Position numbers and translations under genes: made by a program. A stretch of 64,000 nt of DNA from Delphinus delphis (taxonomy: Eukaryota; Chordata; Mammalia; Artiodactyla; Delphinidae). The stretch is taken from the NCBI RefSeq assembly GCF_949987515.2, contig NC_082693.1:17232994-17296993 (forward strand), written 5' to 3'. The notes under the pieces are model-generated. The model ran no database searches. It was not told the origin of the DNA and saw nothing but the letters and a program-made list of their open reading frames with translations. This document shows, in pieces, positions 1 to 11,482 of the stretch. Position 1 is the first letter of the stretch, and each line of letters starts with the position of its first letter.

Positions 1-105
1 TCCTATATATTTTGGGGCTCTGATTGATAGAGCTTGTATGAAGTGGTCTGTCAACAACTATGGGAAGCAAGGGTCTTGTCGGATATACAATTCCACGTTA
101 TATGG
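1..105 (+). CDS. SLCO1B: SLCO1B-like transporter, penultimate coding exon (3' part)
   Basis: Frame 2 from base 2 reads PIYFGALIDRACMKWS, then a Cys-containing segment ending in NSTLYG. This is the conserved OATP stretch that begins the last membrane-spanning part. The exon ends at 105, followed by a consensus donor (gtaagt from 106) and leaving two bases of a Gly codon. Its 5' boundary is outside the window; in SLCO genes this exon is 118 bases, so only about a dozen bases are missing. The sequence resembles SLCO1B1/1B3 more than SLCO1A2, whose own version of this exon is present on the other strand at 27641-27758. Which 1B paralogue this is cannot be told from two exons. Confidence 0.88.
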
Positions 106-344
106 GTAAGTTGTCATAAATATATTTCATTAATTGATTTTGTCCTTTGACTATGTTAATTACTAAAGAATGAGATATTTTCAGTGTAATATTAGGAATT
201 ATAGCTACCATTTAATAAACTTTATAAACAACACAAAGTTATAGAATTAATTCCATTCAGTTAAACCTAATTATTGTTCAAAGTATCTTTTGCATAAAGC
301 TTCTCAACATTTAGTTAATAATGTTATGAGGCGACTGCTTCTCA

Positions 345-700
345 ACCTACCAGGTCAGTGGTCATCAATCTTTCCTGCTCATTATAATCACCTGAGGAGC
401 TTTAAAAAATATTAATTTATTTTTTTCCTTTTTTTTTTTTTTTTTTGGCTGTGCCATGCAGCTTGCAGGATCTTAGTTCCCCAACCAGGGATTGAACCCG
501 CACCCTTAGCAGTAAAAACATGGAGTCCTAACCACTGGACCACCAGGGAATTCCCCCAAAATGCTAACTTCTATTTTGAAATACTTATTTCAATTTTGAT
601 TTAATTGGTCAGGGGGTGTGGCCTGGGGAATGGGAGTTTTAAAATCTCCTTAGGTGATTCTTATGTTCAATCAAAGCCGAGAATCCTTGGACTAGACCAT
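345..700. mobile_element. MER5A-like (hAT-Charlie) element split by a SINE
   Basis: The left half (345-420) carries the MER5-type end 'cttctcaacct' and 'aatcacctgaggagcttt'. The right half (about 560-700) carries 'ggtgtggcctgggg' and 'ggtgattcttatgttc', which mirror the left end as inverted termini. The SINE at about 421-555 lies between them. Assignment is from remembered consensus features. Confidence 0.55.
421..555 (-). mobile_element. tRNA-derived SINE (CHR/Bov-tA type)
   Basis: The reverse complement starts gggaattccctggtggtcca and includes a Pol III B-box-like segment (ggttcaatccc). On the + strand it has a T-run at its left end, the reverse of its A tail. No clean target-site duplication was found. 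Confidence 0.75.
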
Positions 701-1156
701 GTGTACTAGGTAATTTTATGTGGCCTTGTGAAAAATTTTCAGTAGACCACAGGGCAGGGCTTCGTAGACAGCAAGCCTATAAGGTAAACACTGGCTCCTG
801 GTTCAATATAAATGGATTCAATCTGATTATCTCACAGTCAGTTCATTTCCTTTATAATCTGTTCTCATTACACATGAACTAATCTGTCTCTGAGAAAGTT
901 AAACATTCCAAATATACCTTATTTTACGGAAAGCACTTGGGCAGATCGTGAACCATCCTTAGTTTCTGTGGGTTAATCATCCTTTAAAAATAATCACAAA
1001 CTTCTTATGCTCCAATCAAAAGAATCACTGAAATTGCTACTTCAATGTTTTTATGTAAGATTTCAAACATCATTTTTTAAAGGCCTTCTGCATACTGAAG
1101 AGCAACACTGTAAAGTGTTTTCCAAGTAAAAACTGACTTTTTTTCTCTTTTCACAG

Positions 1157-1352
1157 AAATACTTTCTTTGGCTTGACTACAGGCTTAAAACTCCCAGCTC
1201 TTGTTTTATATGTTGTATTAATTTCTGTTATGAAGAAAAAATATCAAGGAAAAGATATCAAGACATCAGAAAATGAAAGAAAATCCGTGAACGAAGCGAA
1301 CTTAGAACCGTTAAGTAGTGATGCCGCAGTGGACCGTGAAACACATATTTAA
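1157..1352 (+). CDS. SLCO1B: SLCO1B-like transporter, last coding exon and stop
   Basis: The acceptor (ttctcttttcacag) ends at 1156. The exon completes the split Gly codon, reads a final hydrophobic helix (KLPALVLYVVLISV) and a basic, polar cytoplasmic tail beginning MKKKYQGKDIKTSENERK, and stops at TAA 1350-1352. The tail ends NLEPLSSDAAVDRETHI. Compared with my recollection of human SLCO1B1 (NLES...ADSETHC), it is several residues shorter where the human protein has a KHFVPSAG segment. The product is a sodium-independent basolateral uptake carrier of organic anions, in human mainly hepatic. The gene runs toward SLCO1A2, whose stop codon lies about 20.1 kb away. Confidence 0.9.
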
Positions 1353-1673
1353 GGGGAGAAAAAAATTCTTCTGCTGCTGTGTTTTCAACTAACATTGTAT
1401 TAATTGAGTAGGATGTTATTTCTGAGCAGTTCCTGGTCCCTTCACTGACAATTTTCACATTCTATACTAATGATGGAACAATGAATCACCTATGAATTTA
1501 TGACAATGAAACAAACTATAAATGGGAAAAAATGGGAGTACTCATTGTTAAGGTGTGGCTATGCATTTGTGGTTAAGATTAGAATATGTGATCCATACAA
1601 AGTTAAAGTGAAAGGTATGGTTAATATGTAATAGAAGAAAATGTATTTGCTCAGGTAATTGTAACGCAATAAA
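1353..1673 (+). promoter_or_regulatory. SLCO1B 3'UTR with candidate poly(A) signal
   Basis: The stretch after the stop is AT-rich and free of recognisable repeats. An AATAAA hexamer sits at 1668-1673, about 315 bases past the stop. It is the first canonical signal seen downstream, so it is the likeliest cleavage signal. This is inferred from position only. Confidence 0.45.
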
Positions 1674-2888
1674 ACCGGTGACTAGAAGATAGGTAGAGGT
1701 GAAAAAGGAAGAGAGAAATTAATAGTCTAAGTAAGAAGAAAAGCTTAATACCTTTCTTTTTAAAACAAGAACCAAAACCAGTTTGGACAATGTTACTCAA
1801 GCCTAAAGTCTAGTATGATGGAGGGCTTATGCTATCGTGACATCTGTCATTCATGTGTTAAGTCATATATTTCCCAGACCTTATTAATTTCTAATTTGAC
1901 TATCAGCACTTGATACATCTTCTTCCAACCTCTCATTAAAATACTGCTGAAGAAATAGAACTAATAGAAAATTTCCAAGCTGCAACTGTCAGACAACATA
2001 TTACAGAATGTGTTAAGTTTCTTTCAAGCCCATGGATATGGATTAAGAAACGCTGACATTAACCTGAGAAAGCAAAGCCCCTTTAAAAGATGTGTCTTCA
2101 TTTTGTTTGTCTGCTCTGGAAGAAATGGAGTCTGCACCAAATCATTTACCAACTCTCTCTCAATTGCATGGCTTTTTGTGTGTTTCTGTTTGGTGCACAG
2201 AGATCTTTCACACCCTCACAAGTAGGATAAGAAGTAGAGTGAATGAGAACAAATATTTGAATACAGCATTTGCTAGTGATGGCAGCTTTATTATAGTGAA
2301 TGCTAGAAGTTGTAGTTTTTACTCTGAATAGCAAAAAAAAAAAAAAAGTGGGTCATCAGAATCAACTGTGAAACACTTTTTTAAAAGAAACCACAATCAT
2401 ACACCCACATGAGAGTCTGATTCAAAACATTTGTGATACAGCCAGGACATCTCCTTTAAAAAAAAATTCACATAGAGCCCTTGATAAAGAGACACAAAAA
2501 AAAACAAACCACATGACAGGAGAAGATGTTCCTGAGTATACCAAAGCCACACAACATGAATGCTTGCTACAATCTCAGAATTACACTGGAAGTTATATAT
2601 ATTAACCTATTCTCAAACAGTAAACCTGAGAAAAGATTCATTAATCACAAAAGCAGAAATTTGGAAAAATCACCCACAGCTGGTTACTGTGTGACAGGTC
2701 TGATGGGATCTTGTATCATTAAAAAAAAAAGACAGAAAATTACAGAGCTGTGTTTTAAAACATTGCAAAGAAAATAAAGGCACTATCTTGAATATTTATT
2801 TCTTTACCAATTATCGAATGTCAAAAATCTGACAGGTAAAATGAAATATAACAGTAAACAAAAACAAAGAATTACACTATCTCATGGA
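1674..2888. other. AT-rich intergenic sequence, nothing recognised
   Basis: Short open frames here have no coding features and no resemblance to a family I know. Two short A-runs (2331-2347, 2482-2502) are the only structure noticed. Confidence 0.5.
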
Positions 2889-3838
2889 GCGCTTTACAAT
2901 GGTGTGTTAGTTTCTGTTTTATAACAAAGGGAATCAATTATACATATACATATGTCCCCATATCTCTTCCCTCTTGCATCTCCCTCCCTCCCACCCTCCG
3001 TATCCCACCCCTCTAGGTGGTCACAAAGCACTGAGCTGATCTCCCTGTGCTATGCGGCTGCTTCCCACTGGCTATCTATTTTACGTTTGGTAGTGTATAT
3101 ATGTCCATGCCAATCTCTCACTTTGTCCCAGCTTACCCTTCCCCCTCCCCATATCCTCAAGTCCATTCTTTAGTAGGTCTGTGTCTTTATTCCCATCTTG
3201 CCCCTACGTTCTTCAGGACCATTTTTTTTTTTTTTTAGATTCCAAATATATGTGTTAGCATACAGCATTTGTTTTCCTCTTTCTGACTTACTTCACTCTG
3301 TATGACAGACTCTAGGTCCATCCACCTCATTACAAATAATTCAATTTCGTTTCTTTTTATGGCTGACTAATATTCCATTGTATATATTTGGCACATCTTC
3401 TTTATCCATTCATCTGTTGATGGACACTTAGGTTGCTTCCATGTCCTGGCTATTGTAAATAGAGCTGCAATGAACATTGTGGTACATGACTCTTTTTGAA
3501 TTATGGTTTTCTCAGGCTATATGCCCAGTAGTGGGATTGCTGGGTCGTATGGTAGTTCTATTTTTAGTTTTTTGAGGAACCTCCATACTGTTCTCCATAG
3601 TGGCTGTATCAATTTACATTCCCACTAACAGTGCAAGAGGGTTCCCTTTCCTCCACACCCTCTCCAGCATATATACGGGTCTTGTTTTTGTATCCATTCA
3701 GCCAGTCTATGTCTTTTGGTTGGAGCATTTAATCCATTTATATTTAAGGTAATTATCAATATGCATGTTCGTATTCCCAGTTTCTTAATTGTTTTGGCTT
3801 TGTTATTGCAGGTCTTTCCCTTCTCTTGTGTTTCCTGC

Positions 3839-4729
3839 CTAGAGAAGTTCCTCTAGCATTTGTTTTAAAGCTGGTTTGGTAGTGCTGAATTCTCTTATCC
3901 TTTTCTTCTCTGTAAAGGTTTCAATTTCTCCATCAAATCTGAATGAGATCCTTGCTGAGTAGAGTAATCTTGGTTGTAGGATTTTCTCCTTCATCACTTT
4001 AAATATGTCCTGCCAGTCCCTTCTGGCTTGCAGAGTGTCTGCTGAAAGATCAGCTGTTAACCTTATGGGGATTCCCTTGTGTGTTATTTGTTGTTTTTCC
4101 CTTGCTGCTTTTAATATTTTTTGATTGTATTTAATTTTTGGTGGTTTGATTAATATGTGTCTTGGCGTGTTTCTCCTTGGATTTATCCTGTATGAGACTC
4201 TCTGTGCTTCCTGGACTTGACCAACTATTTCCTTTCCCATACTAGGGAAGTTTTCAACTATAATCTCTTCAAATATTTTCTCATTCCCTTTCTTTTTCTC
4301 TTCTTATTCTGGAACCCCTATAATTCGAATATTAGTGCATTTAATGTCCCAGAGTTCTCTGAGACTGTCCTCAGTTCTTTTCATTCTTTCTTCTTTATTC
4401 TGCTCTGCAGTAGTTATTTTCACTACTTTATCTTCCAGGTCACTTATCCGTTCTTCTACCTCAGTTATTCTGCTATTGATCCCTTCTAGAGAATTTTAAA
4501 TTTCATTTAGTGTGTTGTTCGTCATTGTTTGATTGCTCTTTAGTTCTTCTAGGTCCTTGTTAAATGTTTCTTGCATTTTGACTATTCTATTTCCAAGATT
4601 TTGGATCATCTTTACTATCATTATTCTGAATTCTTTTTCAGGCAGACTGCCTATTTCTTCTTCATTTGTTAGGTCTGGTGGGTTTTTACCTTGCTCCTTC
4701 ATCTGCTGTGTGTTTTTCTGTCTTCTCAT
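3839..4729 (-). pseudogene. LINE-1 ORF1 with two nonsense codons
   Basis: From ATG at 4729 to the stop at 3839 the frame is 297 codons, the size of a mammalian L1 ORF1 (RNA-binding chaperone of the retrotransposition particle). It is interrupted only by two TAA codons, at 4496-4498 and 4304-4306, with no frameshift between them. The first part is Glu/Lys/Asn-rich and suits the coiled coil. The C-terminal part (KPPKIKYNQKILKAAREK and following) is the conserved ORF1p RNA-binding region. ORF2 would start about 75 bases further, but only its first stretch is kept. Confidence 0.85.
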
Positions 4730-4734
4730 TTTGC

Positions 4735-6741
4735 TTAACGTACTGTGTTTGGGGTCTCCTTTTCTCAGGCTGCAGGTTCATAGTTCCCGTTGTTTTTTGT
4801 GCCTGTCCCCAGCGGCTAAGGTTTGTTCAGTGGGTTGTGTAGGGTTCCTGGTGGAGGGGAATAGTGCCTGTGTTCTGGTGGATGAGGCTGCATCTTGTCT
4901 CTCTGGTGGGCAGGTCCACGTCTGGTGGTGTGTTTTGGGGGTGTCTGTGGCCTTATTATGATTTTAGGCAGCCTCTCTGCTAATGGGTGGGGTTGTGTTC
5001 CTGTCTTGCTAGTTGTTTGGCATAGGGTGTCCAGCACTGTAGCTTGCTGGTCGTTGAGTGAAGCTGGGTCTTGGCGTTGAGATGGAGATCTCTGGGAGAT
5101 TTTCACAGTTTGATATTACATGGAGCTGGGAGGTCCCTTGTGGACCAGTGTCCTGAAATTGGCTCTCCCACCTCAGAGGCACATCACTGACTCCTGGCTG
5201 CAGCACCAAGAGCCTTTCATCCACACAGCTCAGAATAAAAGGGAGAAAATATGAAAGAAAGAAAGAAGGAGAGAGAGAGAAAGAGAGAGAAAGAAAGGAA
5301 GGAAGGAAGAAAGAAAGAAGATAAAATAAAATAAAGTGAAATAAAATAAAGTTATTAAAATAAAAGATAATTATTAAGAAAAAAATTTTAAAAAGTAACA
5401 AAAACAAAAACGGATGGATAGAATCCTAGGACAAATGGTAAAAGCAAAGCTATACTGACAAAATCACACACAGAAGCATACACATACACACTCACAGAGG
5501 AAAAGGGAAAAAATATATATATCTTTGCTCCCAAAGCCCACCTCCTCGATTTTGGATGATTCGTTGTCTATTCATGTATTCCACAGAGGCAGGTACATCA
5601 AGTTGATTGTGGAGCTTTAATCCGCTGCTTCTGCAGCTGCTGGGAGAGATTTCCCTTTCTCTTCTTTGTTCTCACAGCTCCCGGGGCTCAGCTTTGGATT
5701 TGGCCCCGCCTCTGCATGTAGGTCACCTGAGGGCGTCTGTTCTTCGCTCAGACAGGACGGGGTTAAAGGAGCCGCTGACTCGGGGGCTCTGGCTCACTCA
5801 GGCCGGTGGGAGGGAGGGGCACGGATGCGAGGCGAGCCTGAAGCGGCAGAGGCCGGCGTGACGTTGAAACAGCCTGAGGGGCGCCGTGCGTTCTCCCACG
5901 TAAGTTGTCCCTGGATCCCGGGACCCTGGCAGTGGCGGGCTGCACAGGCTCCCCGGAAGGGGGATGTGTATAGTGACCTGTGCTCGCACACAGGCTTCTT
6001 GGTGGTGGCACCAGCAGCCCTAGCGTCTCATGCCCGTCTCTGGGGTCCGCGCTTTTAGCCGCGACTCGCGCCTGTCTCTGGAGCTCCTTTAAGCAGCGCT
6101 CTGAATCCCCTCTCCCCGCGCACCAGGAAACAAAGAGGGAAGAAAAAGTCTCTTGCCTCTTCGGCAGGTCCAGACTTTTCCCGGACTCCCTCCCGGCTAG
6201 CCGTGGCGCACTAATCCCCTGCAGGCTGTGTTCACGCCGCCAACCCCAGTCCTCTCCCGGCGCCGCGACCGAAGCCCGAGCCTCAGCTCCCAGCCCCGCC
6301 CGCCCCGGCGGGTGAGCAGACAAGCCTCTCGGGCTGGTGAGTGCCTGTCGGCACCGATCCTCTCTGCGGGTATCTCCCCGCTTTGCCCCCGCATCCCTGT
6401 TGCTGCGCTCTCCTCCGCGGCCCCGAAGCTTTCCCCCTCCGCCACCCGCAGTCTCCGCCCGCGAAGGGGCTTCCTAGTGTGTGGAAACATTTCCTCCTTC
6501 ACAGCTCCCTCCCACTGGTGCAGGTCCCGTCCCTATCCTTTTGTCTCTGTTTATTCTTTTTTCTTTTGCCCTACCCAGGTACGTGGGGGTTTCTTACCTT
6601 ATGGGAGGTCTGAGGTCTTCTGCCAGCGTTCAGTAGGTGTTCTGTAGGAGTTATTCCACGTGTAGATGTATTTCTTATGTATTTGTGGAGAGGAAGGTGA
6701 GCTCAGCATCTTACTTTTCCGCCATCTTGAAGCTCCTCCCC
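4735..6741 (-). promoter_or_regulatory. LINE-1 5'UTR (internal promoter), CpG-rich
   Basis: On the - strand this begins ggggaggagcttcaagatgg, the usual L1 start, runs through a CpG-rich core (about 5600-6480), and ends before ORF1. It aligns by eye with 34657-36655 on the + strand. A purine-rich GA/GAAA tract lies at 5258-5320. Long open frames here (up to 186 codons) follow from GC content and are not genes. Confidence 0.85.
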
Positions 6742-9021
6742 GTTTGTAGATTTTTTGATGATGGCCGTTCTGACCGGTATGAGGTGATATTTCACTGTAG
6801 TTTTGATTTGCATTTCTCTAATGATTAATGATGTTGAGCATTCTTTCATGTGTTTGTTGGCAATCTGTATATGTTCTTTGGAGAAAGGTCTATTTAGGTC
6901 TTCTGCCGATTTTTGATTTGGGTTGTTTGTTTCTTTGATATTGAGCTGCGTGAGCTGCTAGTAAATTTTGGAGATTAATCCTTTGTCACTTGCTTCATTT
7001 GCAAATATTTTCTCCCATTCTGAGGGTTGTCTTTTTGTCTTGTGTATGGTTTCCTTTGCTGTGCTAAAGCTTGTAAGTTTCATTATGTCCCATTTATTTT
7101 TGTTTTTATTTCCATTTCTCTAGGAGGTGGGTCAAAAAGGATCTTGCTGTGATTTATGTCATAGAGTGTTCTGCCTATGTTTTCCTCTAAGAGTTTTAGA
7201 GTGTCTGGCCCTATATTTAGGTCTTTAATCCATTTTGAGTTTATTTTTGTGTATGGTGTTAGGGAGTGTTCTAATTTCATTCTTTTACATGTAGCTGTCC
7301 AGTTATCCCAGCACCACTTACTGAAGAGGCTTTTCTCCACTGTATATTCTTGCCTCCTTTATCAAAGATAAAGGCTTTTCTCCACTGTATATTCTTGCCT
7401 CCTTTATCAAAGATAAGGTGACCATATGTGTGTGGGCTTATCTCTGGGCTTTCTATCCTGTTCCATTGATCTATATTTCTGTTTTTGTGCCAATACCATA
7501 GTGTCTTGATTACTGTCGCTTTGTAGTATAGTCAGAAGTGAGGGAGCCTGATTCCTCCAGCTCCCTTGTTCTTTCTCACAATTGCTTTGGCTATTTGGGG
7601 CCTTTTGTGTCTCCATACAAATTTTGAAATTTTTTGTTCTAGTTCTGTGAAAAATGCCAGTGGTGGTTTGATAGGGATTGCATTGAATCTGGAGATTGCT
7701 TTGGGTAGTATAGTCATTTTCACAATGTTGATTCTTCCAATCCAAGAACATGGTATATCTCTCCATCTATTTGTATCATCTTTAATTTCTTTCCCCAGTG
7801 TCTTATAATTTTCTGCATACAGGTCTTTTGACTCCTTAGGTAGGTTTATTCCTAGATATTTTATTCTTTTTGTTGCAGTGGTAAATGGGAGTGTTTCCTT
7901 AATTTCACTTTCAGATTTTTCATCATTAGTGTATAGGAATGCAAGAGATTTCTGTGCATTAATTTTGTATCCTGCTACTGTAACACATTCATTGATTAGC
8001 TCTAGTAGTTTTCTGGTAGCATGTTTAAGATTCTCTACGTATAGTATCATGTCATCTGCAGACAGTGACAGCTTTACTTCTCCTTTTCTGATTTGGATTC
8101 CTTTTATTTCTTTCTCTTCTCTGATTGCTGTGGCTAAAACTTCCAAATCTATGTTGAATAATAGCGGTGAGAATGGCAACCTTGTCTTGTTCTTGATCTT
8201 AGTGGAAATGGTTTCAGTTTTTCACCATTGAGGATGATGTTGGCTGTGGGTTTGTCATATATGGCCTTTATTATGTTGAGGAAAGTTCCCTCTATGCCTA
8301 CTTTCTGCAGGGTTTTTATCATAAATGGGTGTTGAATTTTGTTGAAAGCTTTCTCTGCATCGATTGAGATGATCATATGGTTTTTCTCCTTCAGTTTGTT
8401 AATATGGTGTATCACATTGATTGATTTGCATATATTGAAGAATCTTTGCATTCCTGGGATAAACCCCACTTGATCATGGTATGTGATCCTTTTAATGTAC
8501 TGCTGGATTCTGTTTGCTAGTATTTTGTTGAGGATTTTTGCATCTGTGTTCATCAGTGATATTGGCCTGTAGTTTTCTTTCTTTGGGACATCTTTGTCTG
8601 GTTTTGGTATCAGGGTGATGGTGGCCTCGTAGAATGAGTTTGGGAGTGTTCCTCCCTCTGCTATGTTTTGGAAGAATTTGAGAAGGATAGGTGTTAACTC
8701 TTCTCTAAATGTTTGATAGAATTCGCCTGTGAAGCCATCTGGTCCTGGGCTTTTGTTTGTTGTAAGAATTTTAATCACAGTTTCAATTTCAGTGCTTGTG
8801 ATTGGTCTGTTCATATTTCCAATTCTTCCTGGTTCAGTCTCGGAAGGTTGTGCATTTCTAAGCATTTGTCCATTTCTTCCAGGTTGTCTATTTTATTGGC
8901 ATATAGTTGCTTGTAGTAATCTCTCATGATCCTTTGTATTTCTGCAGTGTCAGTTGTTATTTCTCCTTTTTCATTTCTAATTCTATTGATTTGAGTCTTC
9001 TCCCTTTTTTTTTCTTGATGA
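6742..9021 (-). pseudogene. LINE-1 ORF2 fragment (reverse transcriptase to C-terminal region)
   Basis: The - strand encodes ORF2 pieces: [22 protein letters not shown] at the start of the RT domain (8865 downward), then the catalytic box region (7532-8179), then the conserved NKWCWDNW segment (7083-7340). Frameshifts separate the pieces. The RT active-site box reads SADD rather than FADD, which would be a damaging change. A 45-base tandem duplication lies at 7327-7416. Confidence 0.85.
7327..7416. repeat. 45-base perfect tandem duplication inside L1 ORF2
   Basis: Bases 7327-7371 and 7372-7416 are identical, each starting aggcttttctccactg. The other L1 in the window (around 39405-39450) has one copy, so the duplication arose in this copy or its source. 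Confidence 0.95.
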
Positions 9022-11482
9022 ACTTACACTTTAAAGGGGAAGAAGAACATTAACAAGATTAAAGTATAAAATGTTATAATGTTCTATAAATTAAAAGAAT
9101 AAATTTATATGTGATATGTGCAGTGAAGGAAAGGAACATTAACACATATACAGTAGATTATTTGATCTACTTCAGAACCCAGGAATCCAAAATAAATATT
9201 AATATTTAATTCAATGGCATTTATTAAACATGAATACAGATCCTAGGGGAAAAAATTCAACAGAGATAAGAATATGATAAGTAAAATTTTCAAGGAAGCA
9301 AAATAATGCAAGATGTAGTTAAAATATGCATTGGATAAAATTGAAAGAAGACAATGGCCAAAACCCCAAATCCATGATAAAGAAGTTACATTTGAAAAAT
9401 CTGTGAAAATGTGGAAGAAAAAGGTAAAGAAACAATTTGTAAAAGAAAGGTAGGTGACTTAGAGGACAAACTAAAGCACCAACCTAAGAAATCTATTTTT
9501 GAGGAAGAAATCAGAGTTGGAAAAGAAGCATTAATCAGAGATGTAGTGGAAGAATACCTTCCTGCTCTGAAGAAAGACTTGAGTATCCAGACTGAGGTCT
9601 CCTTATTTACACCATGTCTTCACACTCCCTTCCATTTTCATGCAATTGAGTCTTTGATCATGATATTTCTCTCTCCTGAAATACTCTTTTTTACCATGTA
9701 ACTGCTTCTCAGAATTCAGATCTAAGCTTAATCACCATTCCTTCAATGTCTCAGACTTCTTAATTGGTGAGAAATTTTCCAGTGTATTTGTAGTAATGCA
9801 GCTCTTATCAAAATGGTAATTTTACATTTATTATGATTATTTAATAACCGTCTGTCTCCCCCCCAGTCATAAGCTCTAGGAAAGTAGGAAGTGAACTCAT
9901 TTTACCTACTTATTTTATTCCCAGGATCTAGCTTGGTGCCAGACAAATAGGTGCTTTATCAATTATTTTTGAAAGAATGAATGAGTGAATGAACTCCAAA
10001 AATGCCAGTCACATGAATGTTATAAATAAGAACTAAAAACCATGTGCAAAAATAAAAATAGCTGTATTAAGTCATTGGATAGGGAGTGATGATTTCTGAT
10101 GTTTTGAAGATTTTCTTTAACATCTTTCAACAACATAAATTTTTTTTAAATGTCAAAAAAGTGGTTTTTGACTGCCATCTACATGCTAAGCATGAGATAA
10201 AAATATTTATGAAATAGAATCTTGGCCCTTTGGGAGCCCACAAATGAGGTGGAGAAGAGGCATATAAATGTAGGATAATATACACTGTAATCAATACTAT
10301 AATAGAATCAAAAAGTGTTCATGTATCTCGTTCATAGGGACCATGCTAGTGTCTCTGTTTCAATTTCAACATATATATTTCTGGAGATTTTACCCCCTCC
10401 AAAAAAAAGTATTGAGAATTTATCACAACAAATTTGGCAGTGGCCATTGTCACTCTCCTCTTGCGTGCCTTCTACCCTTCCTAAGTAGACTTGCTCACCA
10501 CCTGGAAACCAAGAAGATGATTAGACAAGCAGTATGATTTCCCCAACACCAACTCCAAACCTGACTGTCATAGTTTATAAGACTAAAATATTTTGTAAAG
10601 GGAGTGTTGGTAGAAGTAGTTGAAAGGTAGAAATTTAAAAATTATCACTAAAAAACAACAACAAAAACCCACAGACACACCTCTGACTCCCAACCAGTCT
10701 CCATTGTTAAACTCGAGGCTGTTTCAAGTTCTATCCTTAGAAGCTTATACCTTTGAATTGAGACTTTGTTTAAATTGGAAGAGATCATATATTTATCAGG
10801 TACTTCACAGTAGAAGTGAGATTCTAATCATTTTAAAGCAATAGGTTTTTAAAAGGAGTGGAAATGGAAAACAATGAAGATATTCAGAAAGCAAGGGCAA
10901 AGGTAACAGAAAAGTGAGATGATTAGCACCAAAAATCTTTTGTCTATTCCCCATTTTGTTTAAGACTGATCTTACCAATAATGATTCTATACTTTTAAAC
11001 CCTCTGTAAAAATGTTCCTTTGAGTCACATTCATCTTTAAAAACCCTTCATTTGTTTAATGATTCTAATAATATGTCTGTACTCTGTTTTATATCTGAGT
11101 TTGGTTTGGATGATTGCTTTGCCTATTCAGACTGTGTTTTTTATTACCTTTTTATGTCATAATTTTTTGTTGAAGGTCATAAATGTAGTATAGGACAGTT
11201 GATACAGAGGTAAATATTTTTCCTACTTGGAGATGAGCATATCTTTCCTTCTACTAGGCCTGTAGCATGGGGTTTCTATCAGGAGTGGGGCTGGATTTGA
11301 AGTTTGTTGTTGCTGTGGTTACCCTTAGTGCATCAAGGGCTTCAAATTCCTCTAGGGAAGCCTTGTATTTAGGGTCTACTCCCCATGTGGATTTGGTTCT
11401 CCCTTTGCCCTGTTACCCACAAACAATCTGTCTCTTGCTGCTGTCCCCAATTTATCCCACTTTTATTTTTACTGTATGCTTG
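9022..11482. other. Intergenic sequence; L2 remnant, otherwise unassigned
   Basis: Apart from an L2-like piece at about 9870-9985 I recognise nothing firm. A Lys/Glu-rich open frame at 9411-9701 has no family resemblance and no splice or promoter context, so I treat it as chance. 11080-11460 may be a decayed L1, but I cannot show it. Confidence 0.4.
9870..9985 (+). repeat. L2-like LINE 3' remnant
   Basis: Carries the L2 3' pattern: 'ataagctctagg', 'cccaggatctagcttggtgc', 'aataggtgctttatcaat', ending in a GAATGAATGAGTGAATGA tail. Confidence 0.6.

Larger units (their letters stand above)
106..1156 (+). other. Last intron of the SLCO1B gene
   Basis: A 1051-base GT-AG intron (gtaagt ... tttcacag). 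It contains a MER5A-like DNA transposon split by a tRNA-derived SINE. The rest (700-1150) shows no feature I can name. Confidence 0.8.
2889..9021 (-). mobile_element. Composite LINE-1: an L1 interrupted by the 5' module of another L1
   Basis: Three blocks in the same orientation. 2889-3670 is the 3' end: ORF2 C-terminus and 3'UTR. About 3665-6741 is a 5'UTR, an ORF1, and only the first roughly 110 bases of ORF2. 6742-9021 is the reverse transcriptase and downstream part of ORF2. The first and third blocks are adjacent parts of one L1: compared with the copy at 34657-40909 they meet within a few bases ('atctacaaac' then 'atgctggagag'). The outer L1 stops at 9021 within ORF2 (5' truncated). At 2889 it ends before the usual L1 3' tail and has no poly(A). 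Confidence 0.85.

Noticed and set aside
5600..6480. CpG-rich block as a host promoter or CpG island
   Set aside because: It ends at an L1 5' terminus and matches the other L1 5'UTR, so it is the element's own promoter. No host transcript start is indicated.
5763..6502. Long open frames of 100-186 codons on both strands
   Set aside because: They lie in the CpG-rich L1 5'UTR, where stop codons are rare. No family resemblance, and the same region at 34750-35790 opens different frames.
9411..9701. 96-codon Lys/Glu-rich open frame
   Set aside because: No recognisable domain, no splice or promoter context, and the composition follows an A-rich stretch.
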